This document shows positions 42,021-52,246 of a DNA stretch of 64,000 nucleotides, piece by piece (within the stretch, counting starts at the first letter, position 1; every line of letters starts with the position of its first letter). The position numbers and the translations under genes were made by a program. The DNA lies in assembly GCA_946411505.1 (NCBI GenBank), contig CAMKEG010000003.1, positions 186,001 through 250,000 on the forward strand, written 5' to 3'. Under the pieces are notes generated by a model that was not told the origin of the DNA, ran no database searches, and was given only the letters and a program-made list of their open reading frames with translations. This stretch comes from an uncultured Treponema sp. GTDB lineage: Bacteria > Spirochaetota > Spirochaetia > Treponematales > Treponemataceae.

Positions 42021-42352
42021 TGACTGTCGAGGCGTTGAAATCGTTTGGGGCCAACGTTGACGAAGGCCTTCGCCGTTGCATGAACAACGAGGAATTTTAT
42101 CTTAAGATGGTTGCAAAGGCCGCGCAAAACGATTCCTTTGAAAAGCTTGAAGGCGCGGTAAAAGAAGGCGACCTTGGCGCGGCTTTTGACGCGGCCCACG
42201 CGCTTAAGGGCGTTTTGGCAAACCTCGCGCTTAGTCCGATTCACAAGCCGATTTGCGAAATCGTCGAGCTTTTGAGAGGCAAGACGCAAATGGACTACAG
42301 CCCGCTCGTCCAAAAAATCCTTGAAAAACGAAACGAACTGAAGGCGCTATGA
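42020..42352 (+). CDS. Hpt phosphotransfer protein
   Basis: This 110-residue protein starts at an ATG that overlaps the previous stop (TGATG), with GGAGG upstream. It is a four-helix Hpt domain with the phospho-His in AAHALKGVLANL (about residue 58). It should shuttle phosphate between the hybrid kinase encoded next and the REC-EAL protein encoded before it. It overlaps the kinase gene by four bases. Confidence 0.9.
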   Translation: MTVEALKSFGANVDEGLRRCMNNEEFYLKMVAKAAQNDSFEKLEGAVKEGDLGAAFDAAHALKGVLANLALSPIHKPICEIVELLRGKTQMDYSPLVQKILEKRNELKAL

Positions 42353-45336
42353 GAAACAAAAAGACAAATTTGCTTTTTCCTGTAATCGCTGGCGGAGTGG
42401 CCGCGCTTTTTATAATCGTCGTCGGAACTTTTTTGGTCGGAAAAAAAGCCTCGTCCGACACCGAAAAGGCCGTGCGAGCCGTAAGCTTTTTGTACCTTGA
42501 CGAGCTGGCCGGCCGCCGCGAGCAAGTAGTCGCCACCGCGCTAAAGAACAACATCGACAAAATCTATGTGGCCACAAGCCTTATGGACAGTTCCGACCTT
42601 AGCGGCGAGGAGCGGCTTAGGGCCTACCAGGCGCGAATGAAAAAGCTCTACGGCCTTGAAAAGTTCGCCTTTGTCGACGAGGACGGCTTGATTTACACTT
42701 CGCTTGGAACGCAAAGAAACATCGGCGAATACAATTTTGACCACAGCTCTTTGTCAAAGCCTGAGATTTCTGTCAAGGACGTTAAAAGCGGCGACAAAAA
42801 AGTCATCATCGCGATTCCCGTCCAGAACATGAGCCTTAACGGAAAAAAGCTTATGGTTTGCTTTATGGAAATCGGAATGGCCAACATGCTGCAAGGCGTT
42901 TCCCTGCAATCCGACAACAACGACACAACATTTTGCAACATTTACACGCGCAGGGGCGAGGCCTTGACCAACATGGTTTTGGGCGGCATGGCCAGCGAGG
43001 ACAATCTTTTGGAGGCGATGAAAAACGCCGACTTTAAGGAAGGCTATTCCATCGAAGAATTCTTGGGCGAATTTTCTTCGGGCAAAAAAGGCGCGGTCGC
43101 CTTTGGCTACGGCGGAATCGAAGAGACGCTTTCTTACGCTCCGATACAAGGAACGGACTGGATGCTGACTTACTTGATTCGCGACAGCGTCATAAGCGAA
43201 GAGATAAGTTCGGTCTCAAAGAAAATGCATACGCGAAGCTTTGTCTTGACCGTAATCGTTTTCTTTGTCTTCCTCGCGATGTTCGCGGTGATTGTTGTTC
43301 AAATAAAAAGGAACGCCGCGCTTGAAGTTGAAAAAGAAAAGGACAACATGATAAACGCGCTTTCGTCGGACTACCGAAGCGTTTACTACGTTGACCTTGA
43401 CAAGGACGAAGGCGTTTGCTACAGAAAGGACAAGTTTCTAAAGGGCAACGTCGACGAAGGGCAAACCTTTCCCTTTACAAAAAATTTCACCAAATACGCG
43501 AACGCTTACATAAGCGAAGACAAGCGCGACGAGTTCCTTAAATTCGTTAGCAAGGAAAACATCAAGGCCGCGCTAAAAAAAGAGGCGGTCATTTCATATC
43601 GCTTTGTGACAAGGCGCGGCGGCGTTGACCGTTACGGCATGGTAAAGATGGCCGGCGTAAAGAGAAACGAGGACGACCACAACAGAGACATTCACAAAGT
43701 CGGAATCGGCTTTATGGACATTGACGCGGAGATGCGCGACTCGCTCCAAAAGAACCAAGCCCTAAGCGACGCGCTTGCCGCCGCCGAAGACGCCAACAAG
43801 GCCAAGACAGTCTTCCTTTCAAACATGAGCCACGAAATACGAACCCCGATGAACGCCATCATAGGACTGGACAACATCGCGCTCAACGACCCCGACATTT
43901 CGGAAAAGACGCGCGACTACTTGGAAAAAATCGGAGTGTCGGCCAAGCACCTTCTTAACTTGATAAACGACATCCTTGACATGTCGCGCATCGAGTCGGG
44001 CAGCATGGCGCTAAACAAAGAGGAGTTCTCCTTTCCAAAATTCATCGAAAGCATCAACACGCTTTTTATCGGCCAGTGCAGCGAAAAGCAGTTGAACTAC
44101 AATTGCCACATAAACGGAACTTTGGACGACTACTACATCGGCGACAACACAAAACTGCGCCAAATTCTCATAAACACTTTGAGCAACGCCGTCAAGTTCA
44201 CGCCGACGGGCGGAGAAGTGAATTTGGGCGTCGAGCGCGTGGCCCGCTTTGCCGGAAAGTCTACGATCCGCTTTACAGTCCGCGACAACGGAATCGGAAT
44301 GAGCGAGGAATTCCTTCCCAAAATTTTTGACACATTCGCGCAGGAAAAGCAGGCGGGCGTAAACAAGTACGGAAGCTCTGGCCTTGGAATGGCGATCGTG
44401 AAAAATTTGGTCGACATGATGAACGGCGACATTTCCGTAAAGAGCAAGAAGGGCGAGGGAACGGAAATCACAGTAACGATAACGCTTTTGGATTCCGAAA
44501 GGAATGACTCGGTAAAAAAGACGGGCGAGGTTGACTTTAAGGGAATGACCGCGCTTGTCGTTGACGACGACGCGATTGCCTGCGAAAACGCGAAGATTTC
44601 TTTGGGAAACCTTGGCCTTTTGTGCGAGACCGCGCTTTCGGGAGAGCAGGCGATTGAGATGGTCAAGATCCGCCACGCGCGCCGCGCGCCTTACAACTTG
44701 ATTTTGATTGACTGGAAAATGCCCGAGATGGACGGCGTTGAGACAACCCGCCGCATCCGATCGATTGTCGGAAGCGAGTCGGCCATAATCATTCTTACGG
44801 CCTACAATTGGGACGACATAATCGACGAGGCGCGCGCGGCCGGCGTTGACAGTTTTTTGGCAAAGCCGCTTTTCGCTTCCAACGTGGTGGAAGAATTCCG
44901 CTGCGCGATTGAAAAGAAAAAGGCGGCCAACGCGGAGGAGGCCAAGGCCGACCTAAAGGGAAAGCGCATTCTTCTTGCAGAAGACATGGAAGTCAACGCC
45001 GAAATCATGGTCATGGTCTTGAACATGCGCGAAATGCAAGTCGAGTGCGCGGCGAACGGCCGCGAGGCGCTTGAAATGTTCTCCAAGAGCGAAGAAAATT
45101 ATTACGATGCGATTTTGATGGACATGAACATGCCGGAGATGGACGGCCTTGAGGCCACGATGAAAATCCGCGCGCTTGACCGAAAGGACGCCAAGACGGT
45201 TCCCATCATCGCGCTCACGGCCAAGGCCTTTGACGAAGACGTGCAGCGAAGCCTGCAGGCCGGCCTAAACGCGCACCTAAGCAAGCCCGTCGAGCCGGAC
45301 GCGCTTTTTGCCACGCTGGAAAGCATGGTAAAGTAA
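42349..45336 (+). CDS. Hybrid sensor histidine kinase with two receiver domains
   Basis: The 995 residues are, in order, a membrane helix (about 8-30), a periplasmic Cache-like sensor (about 35-290), a second helix (about 297-322), a linker, HisKA with the phospho-His in MSHEIRTPMN (about 497), HATPase with N and G boxes (LINTLSNAVKF, DNGIGMS, GSSGLGMAI), REC1 (Asp in LILIDWKMPEMDG) and REC2 (Asp in AILMDMNMPEMDG, Lys in LSKPV). It has no Hpt domain of its own, which the preceding gene supplies. It completes a phosphorelay that ends at an EAL phosphodiesterase. Confidence 0.94.
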   Translation: MRNKKTNLLFPVIAGGVAALFIIVVGTFLVGKKASSDTEKAVRAVSFLYLDELAGRREQVVATALKNNIDKIYVATSLMDSSDLSGEERLRAYQARMKKLYGLEKFAFVDEDGLIYTSLGTQRNIGEYNFDHSSLSKPEISVKDVKSGDKKVIIAIPVQNMSLNGKKLMVCFMEIGMANMLQGVSLQSDNNDTTFCNIYTRRGEALTNMVLGGMASEDNLLEAMKNADFKEGYSIEEFLGEFSSGKKGAVAFGYGGIEETLSYAPIQGTDWMLTYLIRDSVISEEISSVSKKMHTRSFVLTVIVFFVFLAMFAVIVVQIKRNAALEVEKEKDNMINALSSDYRSVYYVDLDKDEGVCYRKDKFLKGNVDEGQTFPFTKNFTKYANAYISEDKRDEFLKFVSKENIKAALKKEAVISYRFVTRRGGVDRYGMVKMAGVKRNEDDHNRDIHKVGIGFMDIDAEMRDSLQKNQALSDALAAAEDANKAKTVFLSNMSHEIRTPMNAIIGLDNIALNDPDISEKTRDYLEKIGVSAKHLLNLINDILDMSRIESGSMALNKEEFSFPKFIESINTLFIGQCSEKQLNYNCHINGTLDDYYIGDNTKLRQILINTLSNAVKFTPTGGEVNLGVERVARFAGKSTIRFTVRDNGIGMSEEFLPKIFDTFAQEKQAGVNKYGSSGLGMAIVKNLVDMMNGDISVKSKKGEGTEITVTITLLDSERNDSVKKTGEVDFKGMTALVVDDDAIACENAKISLGNLGLLCETALSGEQAIEMVKIRHARRAPYNLILIDWKMPEMDGVETTRRIRSIVGSESAIIILTAYNWDDIIDEARAAGVDSFLAKPLFASNVVEEFRCAIEKKKAANAEEAKADLKGKRILLAEDMEVNAEIMVMVLNMREMQVECAANGREALEMFSKSEENYYDAILMDMNMPEMDGLEATMKIRALDRKDAKTVPIIALTAKAFDEDVQRSLQAGLNAHLSKPVEPDALFATLESMVK

Positions 45337-45384
45337 TGTTGTTTTGTGGTAAAATAAAAATTAGCGCATCGCGCAGGAGGAAAT

Positions 45385-45807
45385 ATGTCAGTTTTAAAAG
45401 ATGGAATCAACGGAGCGGGAAAGCAGCTTGGAGCTTTTAAAAAATTTATTTCGCGCGGAAATGTCGTTGACATGGCTGTTGGCGTAATCATAGGCGGAGC
45501 CTTTGGAAAAATTGTCACAAGCCTTGTGAACGACATAATCATGCCCTTGATTGGCCTTGCCGTCGGAAAGCTTAACTTTGCCGACCTTAGCGTTACGGTT
45601 GGCGAAAGCGAGATTAAGTACGGAAGCTTTATCCAAGCGGTTGTCGACTTTTTTATCGTGGCCTTTTGTATCTTCATCGTGATAAGGCTTTTTGAAAGCT
45701 TTAAGAAAAAGGAAGAGGAAAAGCCCCAGGAAGACGCGCCTGTGATAAAAAGCGACGAAGCCGTTCTCCTTGAAGAAATCCGCGACTTGCTTAAGGCAAA
45801 AAACTAA
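45385..45807 (+). CDS. mscL: Large-conductance mechanosensitive channel MscL
   Basis: This 140-residue protein has a strong AGGAGG site. MscL features are FKKFISRGNVVDMAVGVIIG in the first helix with the gate glycines, a second helix around VVDFFIVAFCIFIVI, and a C-terminal helical bundle ending LLEEIRDLLKAK. It opens as a pentamer under hypo-osmotic stress. It has its own likely promoter region (extended -10 TGGTAAAAT near 45343) and a terminator downstream. Confidence 0.95.
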   Translation: MSVLKDGINGAGKQLGAFKKFISRGNVVDMAVGVIIGGAFGKIVTSLVNDIIMPLIGLAVGKLNFADLSVTVGESEIKYGSFIQAVVDFFIVAFCIFIVIRLFESFKKKEEEKPQEDAPVIKSDEAVLLEEIRDLLKAKN

Positions 45808-45822
45808 CCTGATTTTTCGCAT

Positions 45823-45842
45823 GGCGGCGTCACAAGGCCGCC
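45823..45842 (+). terminator. Terminator after mscL
   Basis: GGCGGC (45823-45828) pairs with GCCGCC (45837-45842), followed by a T/C-rich run. Confidence 0.6.
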
Positions 45843-45876
45843 TTCTTCTCCTCAAAAAAAATTCAACTTTTTTCGC

Positions 45877-45896
45877 TGTTTCTATTGACAGAAACA
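45877..45896. promoter_or_regulatory. trp operator dyad 1, covering the -35 box
   Basis: TGTTTCT-ATTGAC-AGAAACA: perfect 7-base arms with a six-base centre. It contains the trp -35 TTGACA (45885-45890). Confidence 0.65.
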
Positions 45897-45913
45897 CAAA
45901 TCTCTTGTATATT
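45885..45913 (+). promoter_or_regulatory. trp operon promoter
   Basis: TTGACA (45885-45890), a 17-base spacer and TATATT (45908-45913), giving a start near 45920 and a leader of about 90 bases before trpE. The leader shows no leader peptide with tandem Trp codons. Confidence 0.75.
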
Positions 45914-45925
45914 TCTCTTAACGGT

Positions 45926-45945
45926 TGTTTCTATGTGTAGAAACA
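45926..45945. promoter_or_regulatory. trp operator dyad 2, just after the start point
   Basis: TGTTTCT-ATGTGT-AGAAACA has the same arms and same centre length as dyad 1, 49 bases downstream (centre to centre). Flanking bases extend the pairing to 11 base pairs (45922-45949), so in RNA it would be a hairpin at the 5' end. Confidence 0.65.
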
Positions 45946-46010
45946 ACCGCTTCCCGGGACCGGGCGGCCATTTTGGGACTGGCTTAGGTTCCGCAAAAAT
46001 GGAGAAGAAA

Positions 46011-47459
46011 ATGCAAAAGAGAAACGACACGGTTTATGTCTGCCTGTCCAGCGAACGCTACACGCCTTTTTCGCTGGCAAAAAAAATCGGGGCCAAGGCG
46101 ATTTTGGAGTCGGCCAGCTTTAACAAGGGCCGCGAGCGCTATTCAATAATAATGGCCGAAGAAGCCTTTAAAATTGTGCAGGACGAGGAGGGCGTTGCCT
46201 TTTTGATTGACGGCCGCCGCTTGCCCTTTAATGCGGAAGGCGTCGTAAGCAAAAACGCCGTGGGCCAAACAAAAGAGGCCGACATTCTTGACGCGCTCGT
46301 TTACTTGGCCGGCCAAAACGAATGCCCGGTAAAAGACATTCCGCTCCCCGCAAGCGGAATCGGCTACCTTAGCTACGAGTTTGTCCAGCGCTGCGACACC
46401 GTTCGCCTAGAAAACCAGTTTGACGAGTTGCGAATTCCTGAGTGCTGCTTTGTAGCGGGCCACGTCTACATCGTCTTTGACCACTTTACCGAAAAGCTCC
46501 ACATCTTTGGACTGAACTACGCCGAGCGCCAAATCGACTTGAAGAAAACAGTGGACGAGCTTGTGAAAAAGCTAAACAACATGGACTTCTCTTACATGGA
46601 GCAGACAGAAGAAGCCGCGCCCTGCAAGGTCATCACAGACATCGAGCAAAGCAAAAAGGAATACTGCGATAAAGTCGTCGAGCTAAAAAAGCATATCGTC
46701 GCGGGCGACATCGTGCAAGCCGTTCCCTCGCGCCGCGTCCAGCTTGAATGCGACATGAGCGCCTTGGAATTGTACCGCCGCCTGCGCTTGATAAATCCCT
46801 CGCCTTACTTGATGTACATCGACTTTGGCGACTTCCAGATTGCGGGCGCTTCTCCAGAAAGCCTTGTGCGAGTTGTCGGCGGCCGCGCCTCTATCCATCC
46901 GATCGCCGGAACGATTAGGCGCGGAAAGAACGAGGCCGAAGACGAAAAGCTCAAACTGCAGCTTTTGGCCGACCCCAAGGAAAGGGCCGAGCACCTTATG
47001 CTGGTTGACTTGGCAAGAAACGACTTGGGCCGCGTTTGCTCTTCCGGCAGCGTAAAGGTCACTCAGTACATGGAAACCGAAACATTCAGCCACGTAATCC
47101 ACTTGGTAAGCAATGTTGAAGGCGACGTCGCCGACGGAATCTCGCCCGTGCAAGTTTTGCGCGCGTCATTCCCTGCCGGAACTTTGAGCGGCGCTCCTAA
47201 AATTTCGGCCATGCAAATCGTCTCTCGCTTGGAAAAGACAAAGCGGCGCTTTTACGCCGGAGCGGTGGGCTACATTCGGCCCAACGGCGACTTGGACTTT
47301 TGCATCGCGATCCGCTGCGCCTTAAAGCAGGGAAAGGTTTGGACGTTGCAAGCCGGAAGCGGAATCGTTTACGACAGCGTTCCCGAGCGCGAGTTTGAGG
47401 AAACCAACGAAAAGCTCGGCGCGCTCATCGCCACATTCGATAGCGGCAATGAAAAGTGA
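46011..47459 (+). CDS. trpE: Anthranilate synthase component I
   Basis: I chose the ATG at 46011, six bases after GGAG; the open frame extends further upstream through the operator but that part is regulatory. The 482-residue chorismate-using subunit has the tryptophan-feedback ILESA near the N-terminus and the catalytic core QAVPSRRVQ, PSPYLMYIDFG, GASPESLVRV, PIAGTIRRGK and GAPKISAMQ. The glutaminase partner is in the next gene. The last residues (DSGNEK) come from the head of family A copy 3, beyond the conserved core. Confidence 0.96.
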   Translation: MQKRNDTVYVCLSSERYTPFSLAKKIGAKAILESASFNKGRERYSIIMAEEAFKIVQDEEGVAFLIDGRRLPFNAEGVVSKNAVGQTKEADILDALVYLAGQNECPVKDIPLPASGIGYLSYEFVQRCDTVRLENQFDELRIPECCFVAGHVYIVFDHFTEKLHIFGLNYAERQIDLKKTVDELVKKLNNMDFSYMEQTEEAAPCKVITDIEQSKKEYCDKVVELKKHIVAGDIVQAVPSRRVQLECDMSALELYRRLRLINPSPYLMYIDFGDFQIAGASPESLVRVVGGRASIHPIAGTIRRGKNEAEDEKLKLQLLADPKERAEHLMLVDLARNDLGRVCSSGSVKVTQYMETETFSHVIHLVSNVEGDVADGISPVQVLRASFPAGTLSGAPKISAMQIVSRLEKTKRRFYAGAVGYIRPNGDLDFCIAIRCALKQGKVWTLQAGSGIVYDSVPEREFEETNEKLGALIATFDSGNEK

Positions 47460-47540
47460 AAGGCAACCTGAATTGCAGGATTGCCGCATGAGCCGCAACA
47501 TCCGCGCTTGTTAACAAACGCGCGCGGACAGCGGTAATAG
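47441..47540 (+). repeat. Family A folded element, copy 3
   Basis: The head GCGGCAAT (47443-47450) pairs with ATTGCCGC (47480-47487). The second domain is CCGC-aaca-TCCGCGC paired with GCGCGGA-ca-GCGG (47493-47534). TCCGCGC/GCGCGGA replaces TTCGCGC/GCGCGAA of other copies with pairing kept. The copy encodes the trpE end and runs up to the ribosome site of the next gene. Confidence 0.82.
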
Positions 47541-47552
47541 ATGGAGGTTAAT

Positions 47553-49157
47553 ATGATTTTAGTAATCGACAATTACGATTCGTTCACATACAATGTTGTC
47601 CAGGCCTTGCAAACTTACGGAAGCGAAAAGGTTGAGGTTGTCCGAAACGACGCGGTGACGGTCGCCGACATCGAGGCGATGAAGCCCGACTACTTGGTCG
47701 TGTCTCCTGGTCCGGGAACTCCGCGCGACGCTGGAATCAGCGAAGAGGCGATAAAGTATTTTGCCGGAAAAATTCCCATTTTGGGAATTTGCTTGGGCCA
47801 CCAGGCGATTGCCGAAGCCTTTGGCGCCAAGATTGTCGGAGCCAAGTTCATCAAGCACGGAATCGTCGAAGAAATGGACTTGGACGGAAAGGGCCTTTTC
47901 CGCGCGATCGGAAAAAAAGGAAAGTTCACGCGCTACCATTCGCTGGTCGTTGACGAGTCCACTTTAAGCGACGACTTTGAAGTCACCGCTCGCGCTTCCG
48001 ACGGCGACATCATGGGAATCCGCCACAAAAAGTACGACATCGAGGGCGTTCAGTTCCACCCGGAATCAATCGCAAGCGGCGACGTCCAAAAATTCTTCAT
48101 GGCCTTTTTGAACTACCGCCGCGAAAACCTTCCCGTGGCCGAATACCTTAACCAGTTGATTTTCAAAAAAGACTTGTCCGAAAAGCAGGCCGAATTCTTT
48201 ATGGACATCATGACCGACGGAATGATGGACGAGCGTGTCATGGCCGCGATTCTTGTGGCCATGGCGGCTAAAGGCGTGGCCGAGTCCGAAATCACAGGCT
48301 GCGCCAAGGCTCTTCTTAAAAAGAAAAAGTCTTTCCCGCTAAAGCTTTCGGGCCACGCCGAAATCGTTGGAACCGGCGGCGACGGAAAGGGAAGCTTTAA
48401 CATTTCCTCGCTTTCGGCCATTGTCGCCGACGCTTGCGGCCAGCCGGTGATCAAGCACGGAAACCGCGCCGTTTCCTCCAAGTCTGGAGCGGCGGACTTT
48501 TTTGAGGCGCTCGGAATCAACATCAGCGCAAGCCCCGACAAGACGGCGGAACTTGCCAAAAAAACAGGCTTCGCCTTTTTGATGGCGCCCCTTTACCATT
48601 CGGCGATGCGCTTTGCCGCGCCGGTAAGAAAGGCCTTGGGCGTAAAGACCGTGATGAACGTTTTGGGCCCGCTCTTAAATCCTTCTTGCCCAGACTACCA
48701 AGTGCTTGGCGTTTACAGCCATGATTTGCTTGAAACATACGCGCGCACGGCAAAGGCTTTGGGAGCCAAGCGCGTAATGGTAATCGCAAGCCGCGACGGC
48801 TACGACGAAATCAGCCCCTGCGCGGTCACTGACGTTTTCCAAATCGACGGAAACGGAAACGAAACGCGCTACGCGATAGACCCGGCAAAGTTTGGAATCG
48901 AAGGCGTTGAAGAGTCGGAGCTTATGGGCGGAAACGGAGCGGACAACGCCGCGCTCGCGATGGACGTTCTTAACGGAAAGGGAAAGAAAACCATCCGCGC
49001 GTCAATCGGCCTCAACACCGGCGCCGTCTTGTACCTAAGCGGAAAAACAAAGACATTAAAGGAAGGCTACGACATGGCGCTCGCCGCGATTGACAGCGGA
49101 AAGGCCCTGAAAAAGTTGCAGGAAATACAAGCTGTCTCACGGGAATTGGCGGGCTAA
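47553..49157 (+). CDS. trpGD: Fused anthranilate synthase glutaminase (TrpG) and anthranilate phosphoribosyltransferase (TrpD)
   Basis: The ATG at 47553 follows GGAGG. The 534 residues are TrpG (about 1-190; VSPGPGTP, catalytic Cys in LGICLGHQ, His/Glu in VQFHPES) fused to TrpD (about 200-534; EIVGTGGDGKGSFNISS, KHGNRAVSSKSGAADFFE, NVLGPLLNP). TrpG feeds ammonia to TrpE; TrpD adds phosphoribosyl to anthranilate. This fusion order is known in other bacteria such as enterobacteria. The triad here is intact, in contrast to that of pyrG. Confidence 0.96.
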   Translation: MILVIDNYDSFTYNVVQALQTYGSEKVEVVRNDAVTVADIEAMKPDYLVVSPGPGTPRDAGISEEAIKYFAGKIPILGICLGHQAIAEAFGAKIVGAKFIKHGIVEEMDLDGKGLFRAIGKKGKFTRYHSLVVDESTLSDDFEVTARASDGDIMGIRHKKYDIEGVQFHPESIASGDVQKFFMAFLNYRRENLPVAEYLNQLIFKKDLSEKQAEFFMDIMTDGMMDERVMAAILVAMAAKGVAESEITGCAKALLKKKKSFPLKLSGHAEIVGTGGDGKGSFNISSLSAIVADACGQPVIKHGNRAVSSKSGAADFFEALGINISASPDKTAELAKKTGFAFLMAPLYHSAMRFAAPVRKALGVKTVMNVLGPLLNPSCPDYQVLGVYSHDLLETYARTAKALGAKRVMVIASRDGYDEISPCAVTDVFQIDGNGNETRYAIDPAKFGIEGVEESELMGGNGADNAALAMDVLNGKGKKTIRASIGLNTGAVLYLSGKTKTLKEGYDMALAAIDSGKALKKLQEIQAVSRELAG

Positions 49158-49158
49158 A

Positions 49159-50829
49159 ATGGCGGCGGACATTCTTACACAGATTGTGGAAGGCCGAAAG
49201 GCCGACATGAAAAAGCGCGGCCTTGACTTTGGCTACGAGATTCCGCAGGAACGAGAGAGGCGCGTCCACCCTTTTATTCAAGAAAAGGGAGTTGTTTTGG
49301 AAGTAAAGCGCGCCTCTCCAAGCAAGGGCGACATCGCTCCAAAACTGAACGCGTCGGAAACCGCCTTGGCCTATCAAGAGGCCGGCGCGTCCGCGATAAG
49401 CGTCTTGACAGAGGAAAATTATTTTAAGGGAAACCTTGGCGACTTGATAAGCGTTTGCCAATCGGTTGACGTTGCGGTTTTGCGAAAAGACTTTTTGGTC
49501 TTCCCGGACGAAATCGACGTGGCCTACAAGTGCGGAGCGGACGCGGTCTTGCTTATCGCGCGCATTCTTGGCCAAGACGTTTTGGCCAAAATGCTTTGCC
49601 GCTGCGCCTCTTTTGGAATCACAGCTTTTGTGGAGCTTCGCTTGGAAGAGGACTTGAAAAAATTGGCGGCGGCAAAATCTTTGGCTGGCAAAGAGCTTCC
49701 GGCAATCGTTTGCGGAGTGAACTCGCGCGACCTAAAGGATTTTTCGATCGACCTTTTAAAGCCGCTTGGCTTTTTGGAGCGGATTAAAAGCGTCATGGGA
49801 AGCTCCTGCTCCGTCATTTTTGAAAGCGGAATAAGGACGGCCCAAGCCGCGGCCTTTGCCGGAAGCCTTGGCTTTACCGGGCTTCTTTTGGGCGAGGCCG
49901 CCGCGCGCGACACAAGCAAAGCCGCTTCTTTTGTCAAAGCCTTTGTGTCTGGAAGTCAAACGCCAAACGCGCTTTCTTGGAAAAAAATCGCGGCGAAAAC
50001 CGAAAGTCGTTGCAAGGCTAAAAACCCGGCGGCGCTCTTGGACTCACGTAAAAAACGTCCGCTTGTAAAAATATGCGGCCTCGCAAATGTTGAAGACGCT
50101 CTTTTTGCGGCGGACCTTGGCGCGGACTTTTTGGGCTTTGTCTTTTGCGAGGCCTCTCCGCGAAACGCAAGCGAAAGTGTCGTCCGCTCCGTCCGCGCCG
50201 CCTTGCGCGACAAAGACTTGTCGCAAGCCGATAACGCCGCGCCGCGCGACAAGCCCGCAAACGAAGCGTCGCGGAAATCCGCTCGAAACAACGATTGCGG
50301 TTTTGCGTTCGACGCTACGAGCGGACCTTTTATGGTCGGCGTAGTAGTCGACACGACAAGCGAGCAGGCAAAGGCCGCGCTTGCGCTTGTAAAAGAAGGC
50401 GTTTTGGATTACATTCAATTGCACGGCGAGCGCGCGGCCAAGGAATTTTTTGCCGACAAAGAGAACGCTTCTCTTGCGCATTACTGCGCGGCAAACTTGA
50501 GCGGCGAGGGCGGACTGGACAACATTCAAGGCCTTCTTGACCTTGGCGAGCCGCGCGTTTTGCTTGACGCCAAGGTTGGCGACAAGCTTGGCGGAACGGG
50601 AACGCAAGTGGCCGAGGACTTGGTTTTAAAAGCCAAGAAAAAGTCTCCCTTGTGGCTTGCCGGCGGCTTGGGAGCGGAAAACGTTCGGGGCGTGATAGAA
50701 AAATATTCGCCGGAACTTATCGACGCTTCAAGCTTGCTTGAGGCCGCTCCCGGAAAAAAGGATTTGGAAAAAACAAAGGCCTTCTTTTCGGAGATTGGCG
50801 CGGCCTATGCGGGCGGCGCGCAATCTTAG
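49159..50829 (+). CDS. trpCF: Fused indole-3-glycerol phosphate synthase (TrpC) and phosphoribosylanthranilate isomerase (TrpF)
   Basis: It starts one base after the trpGD stop. The 556 residues are TrpC (about 1-260; VLEVKRASPSKGDI, VLTEENYFKG, RKDFLV, GVNSRDLKDF, FESGI) then TrpF (about 298-550; KICGLANVEDA with its catalytic Cys, FVFCEASPRN, VGVVVDT, YIQLHG, and the catalytic Asp in LLDAKVGDKLGGTG). A charged insert of about 40 residues (around 350-390, rich in Asp, Ala, Asn, Arg) sits inside TrpF after its second helix and has no counterpart in the usual fold. Confidence 0.94.
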   Translation: MAADILTQIVEGRKADMKKRGLDFGYEIPQERERRVHPFIQEKGVVLEVKRASPSKGDIAPKLNASETALAYQEAGASAISVLTEENYFKGNLGDLISVCQSVDVAVLRKDFLVFPDEIDVAYKCGADAVLLIARILGQDVLAKMLCRCASFGITAFVELRLEEDLKKLAAAKSLAGKELPAIVCGVNSRDLKDFSIDLLKPLGFLERIKSVMGSSCSVIFESGIRTAQAAAFAGSLGFTGLLLGEAAARDTSKAASFVKAFVSGSQTPNALSWKKIAAKTESRCKAKNPAALLDSRKKRPLVKICGLANVEDALFAADLGADFLGFVFCEASPRNASESVVRSVRAALRDKDLSQADNAAPRDKPANEASRKSARNNDCGFAFDATSGPFMVGVVVDTTSEQAKAALALVKEGVLDYIQLHGERAAKEFFADKENASLAHYCAANLSGEGGLDNIQGLLDLGEPRVLLDAKVGDKLGGTGTQVAEDLVLKAKKKSPLWLAGGLGAENVRGVIEKYSPELIDASSLLEAAPGKKDLEKTKAFFSEIGAAYAGGAQS

Positions 50830-50862
50830 GCTTACGAAAAATTTTATTATAAGGAAAAATAT

Positions 50863-52113
<1,251 letters not shown>

Positions 52114-52116
<3 letters not shown>

Positions 52117-52209
52117 CGGCAATAAAAACTAACGCAAGCCGATAAGCGTTTGCTGGCCGCATAAGCGGCAACATTCGCGCTCGCATCCAAACTCGCGCGA
52201 ACAGCCGAA
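52114..52209 (+). repeat. Family A folded element, copy 4
   Basis: It starts with the trpB stop (TAGCGGCAATAA). The outer stem is CGGC (52166-52169) with GCCG (52204-52207), where other copies have CCGC with GCGG. The inner stem is TTCGCGC with GCGCGAA. The spacers AACA and CA are conserved. Confidence 0.82.
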
Positions 52210-52246
52210 CTCGCGCGATGTGCATGATAACTAAGGAGGAACTAAC

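Noticed and set aside
45914..46010. trp leader attenuator or T-box
   Set aside because: I found no leader peptide with adjacent Trp codons, no T-box sequence and no terminator before trpE; the paired dyads are a better explanation.
45885..46010. trpE starting 42 codons further upstream
   Set aside because: That frame runs through the promoter and operator; the ATG at 46011 has GGAG at good spacing and fits the family N-terminus.
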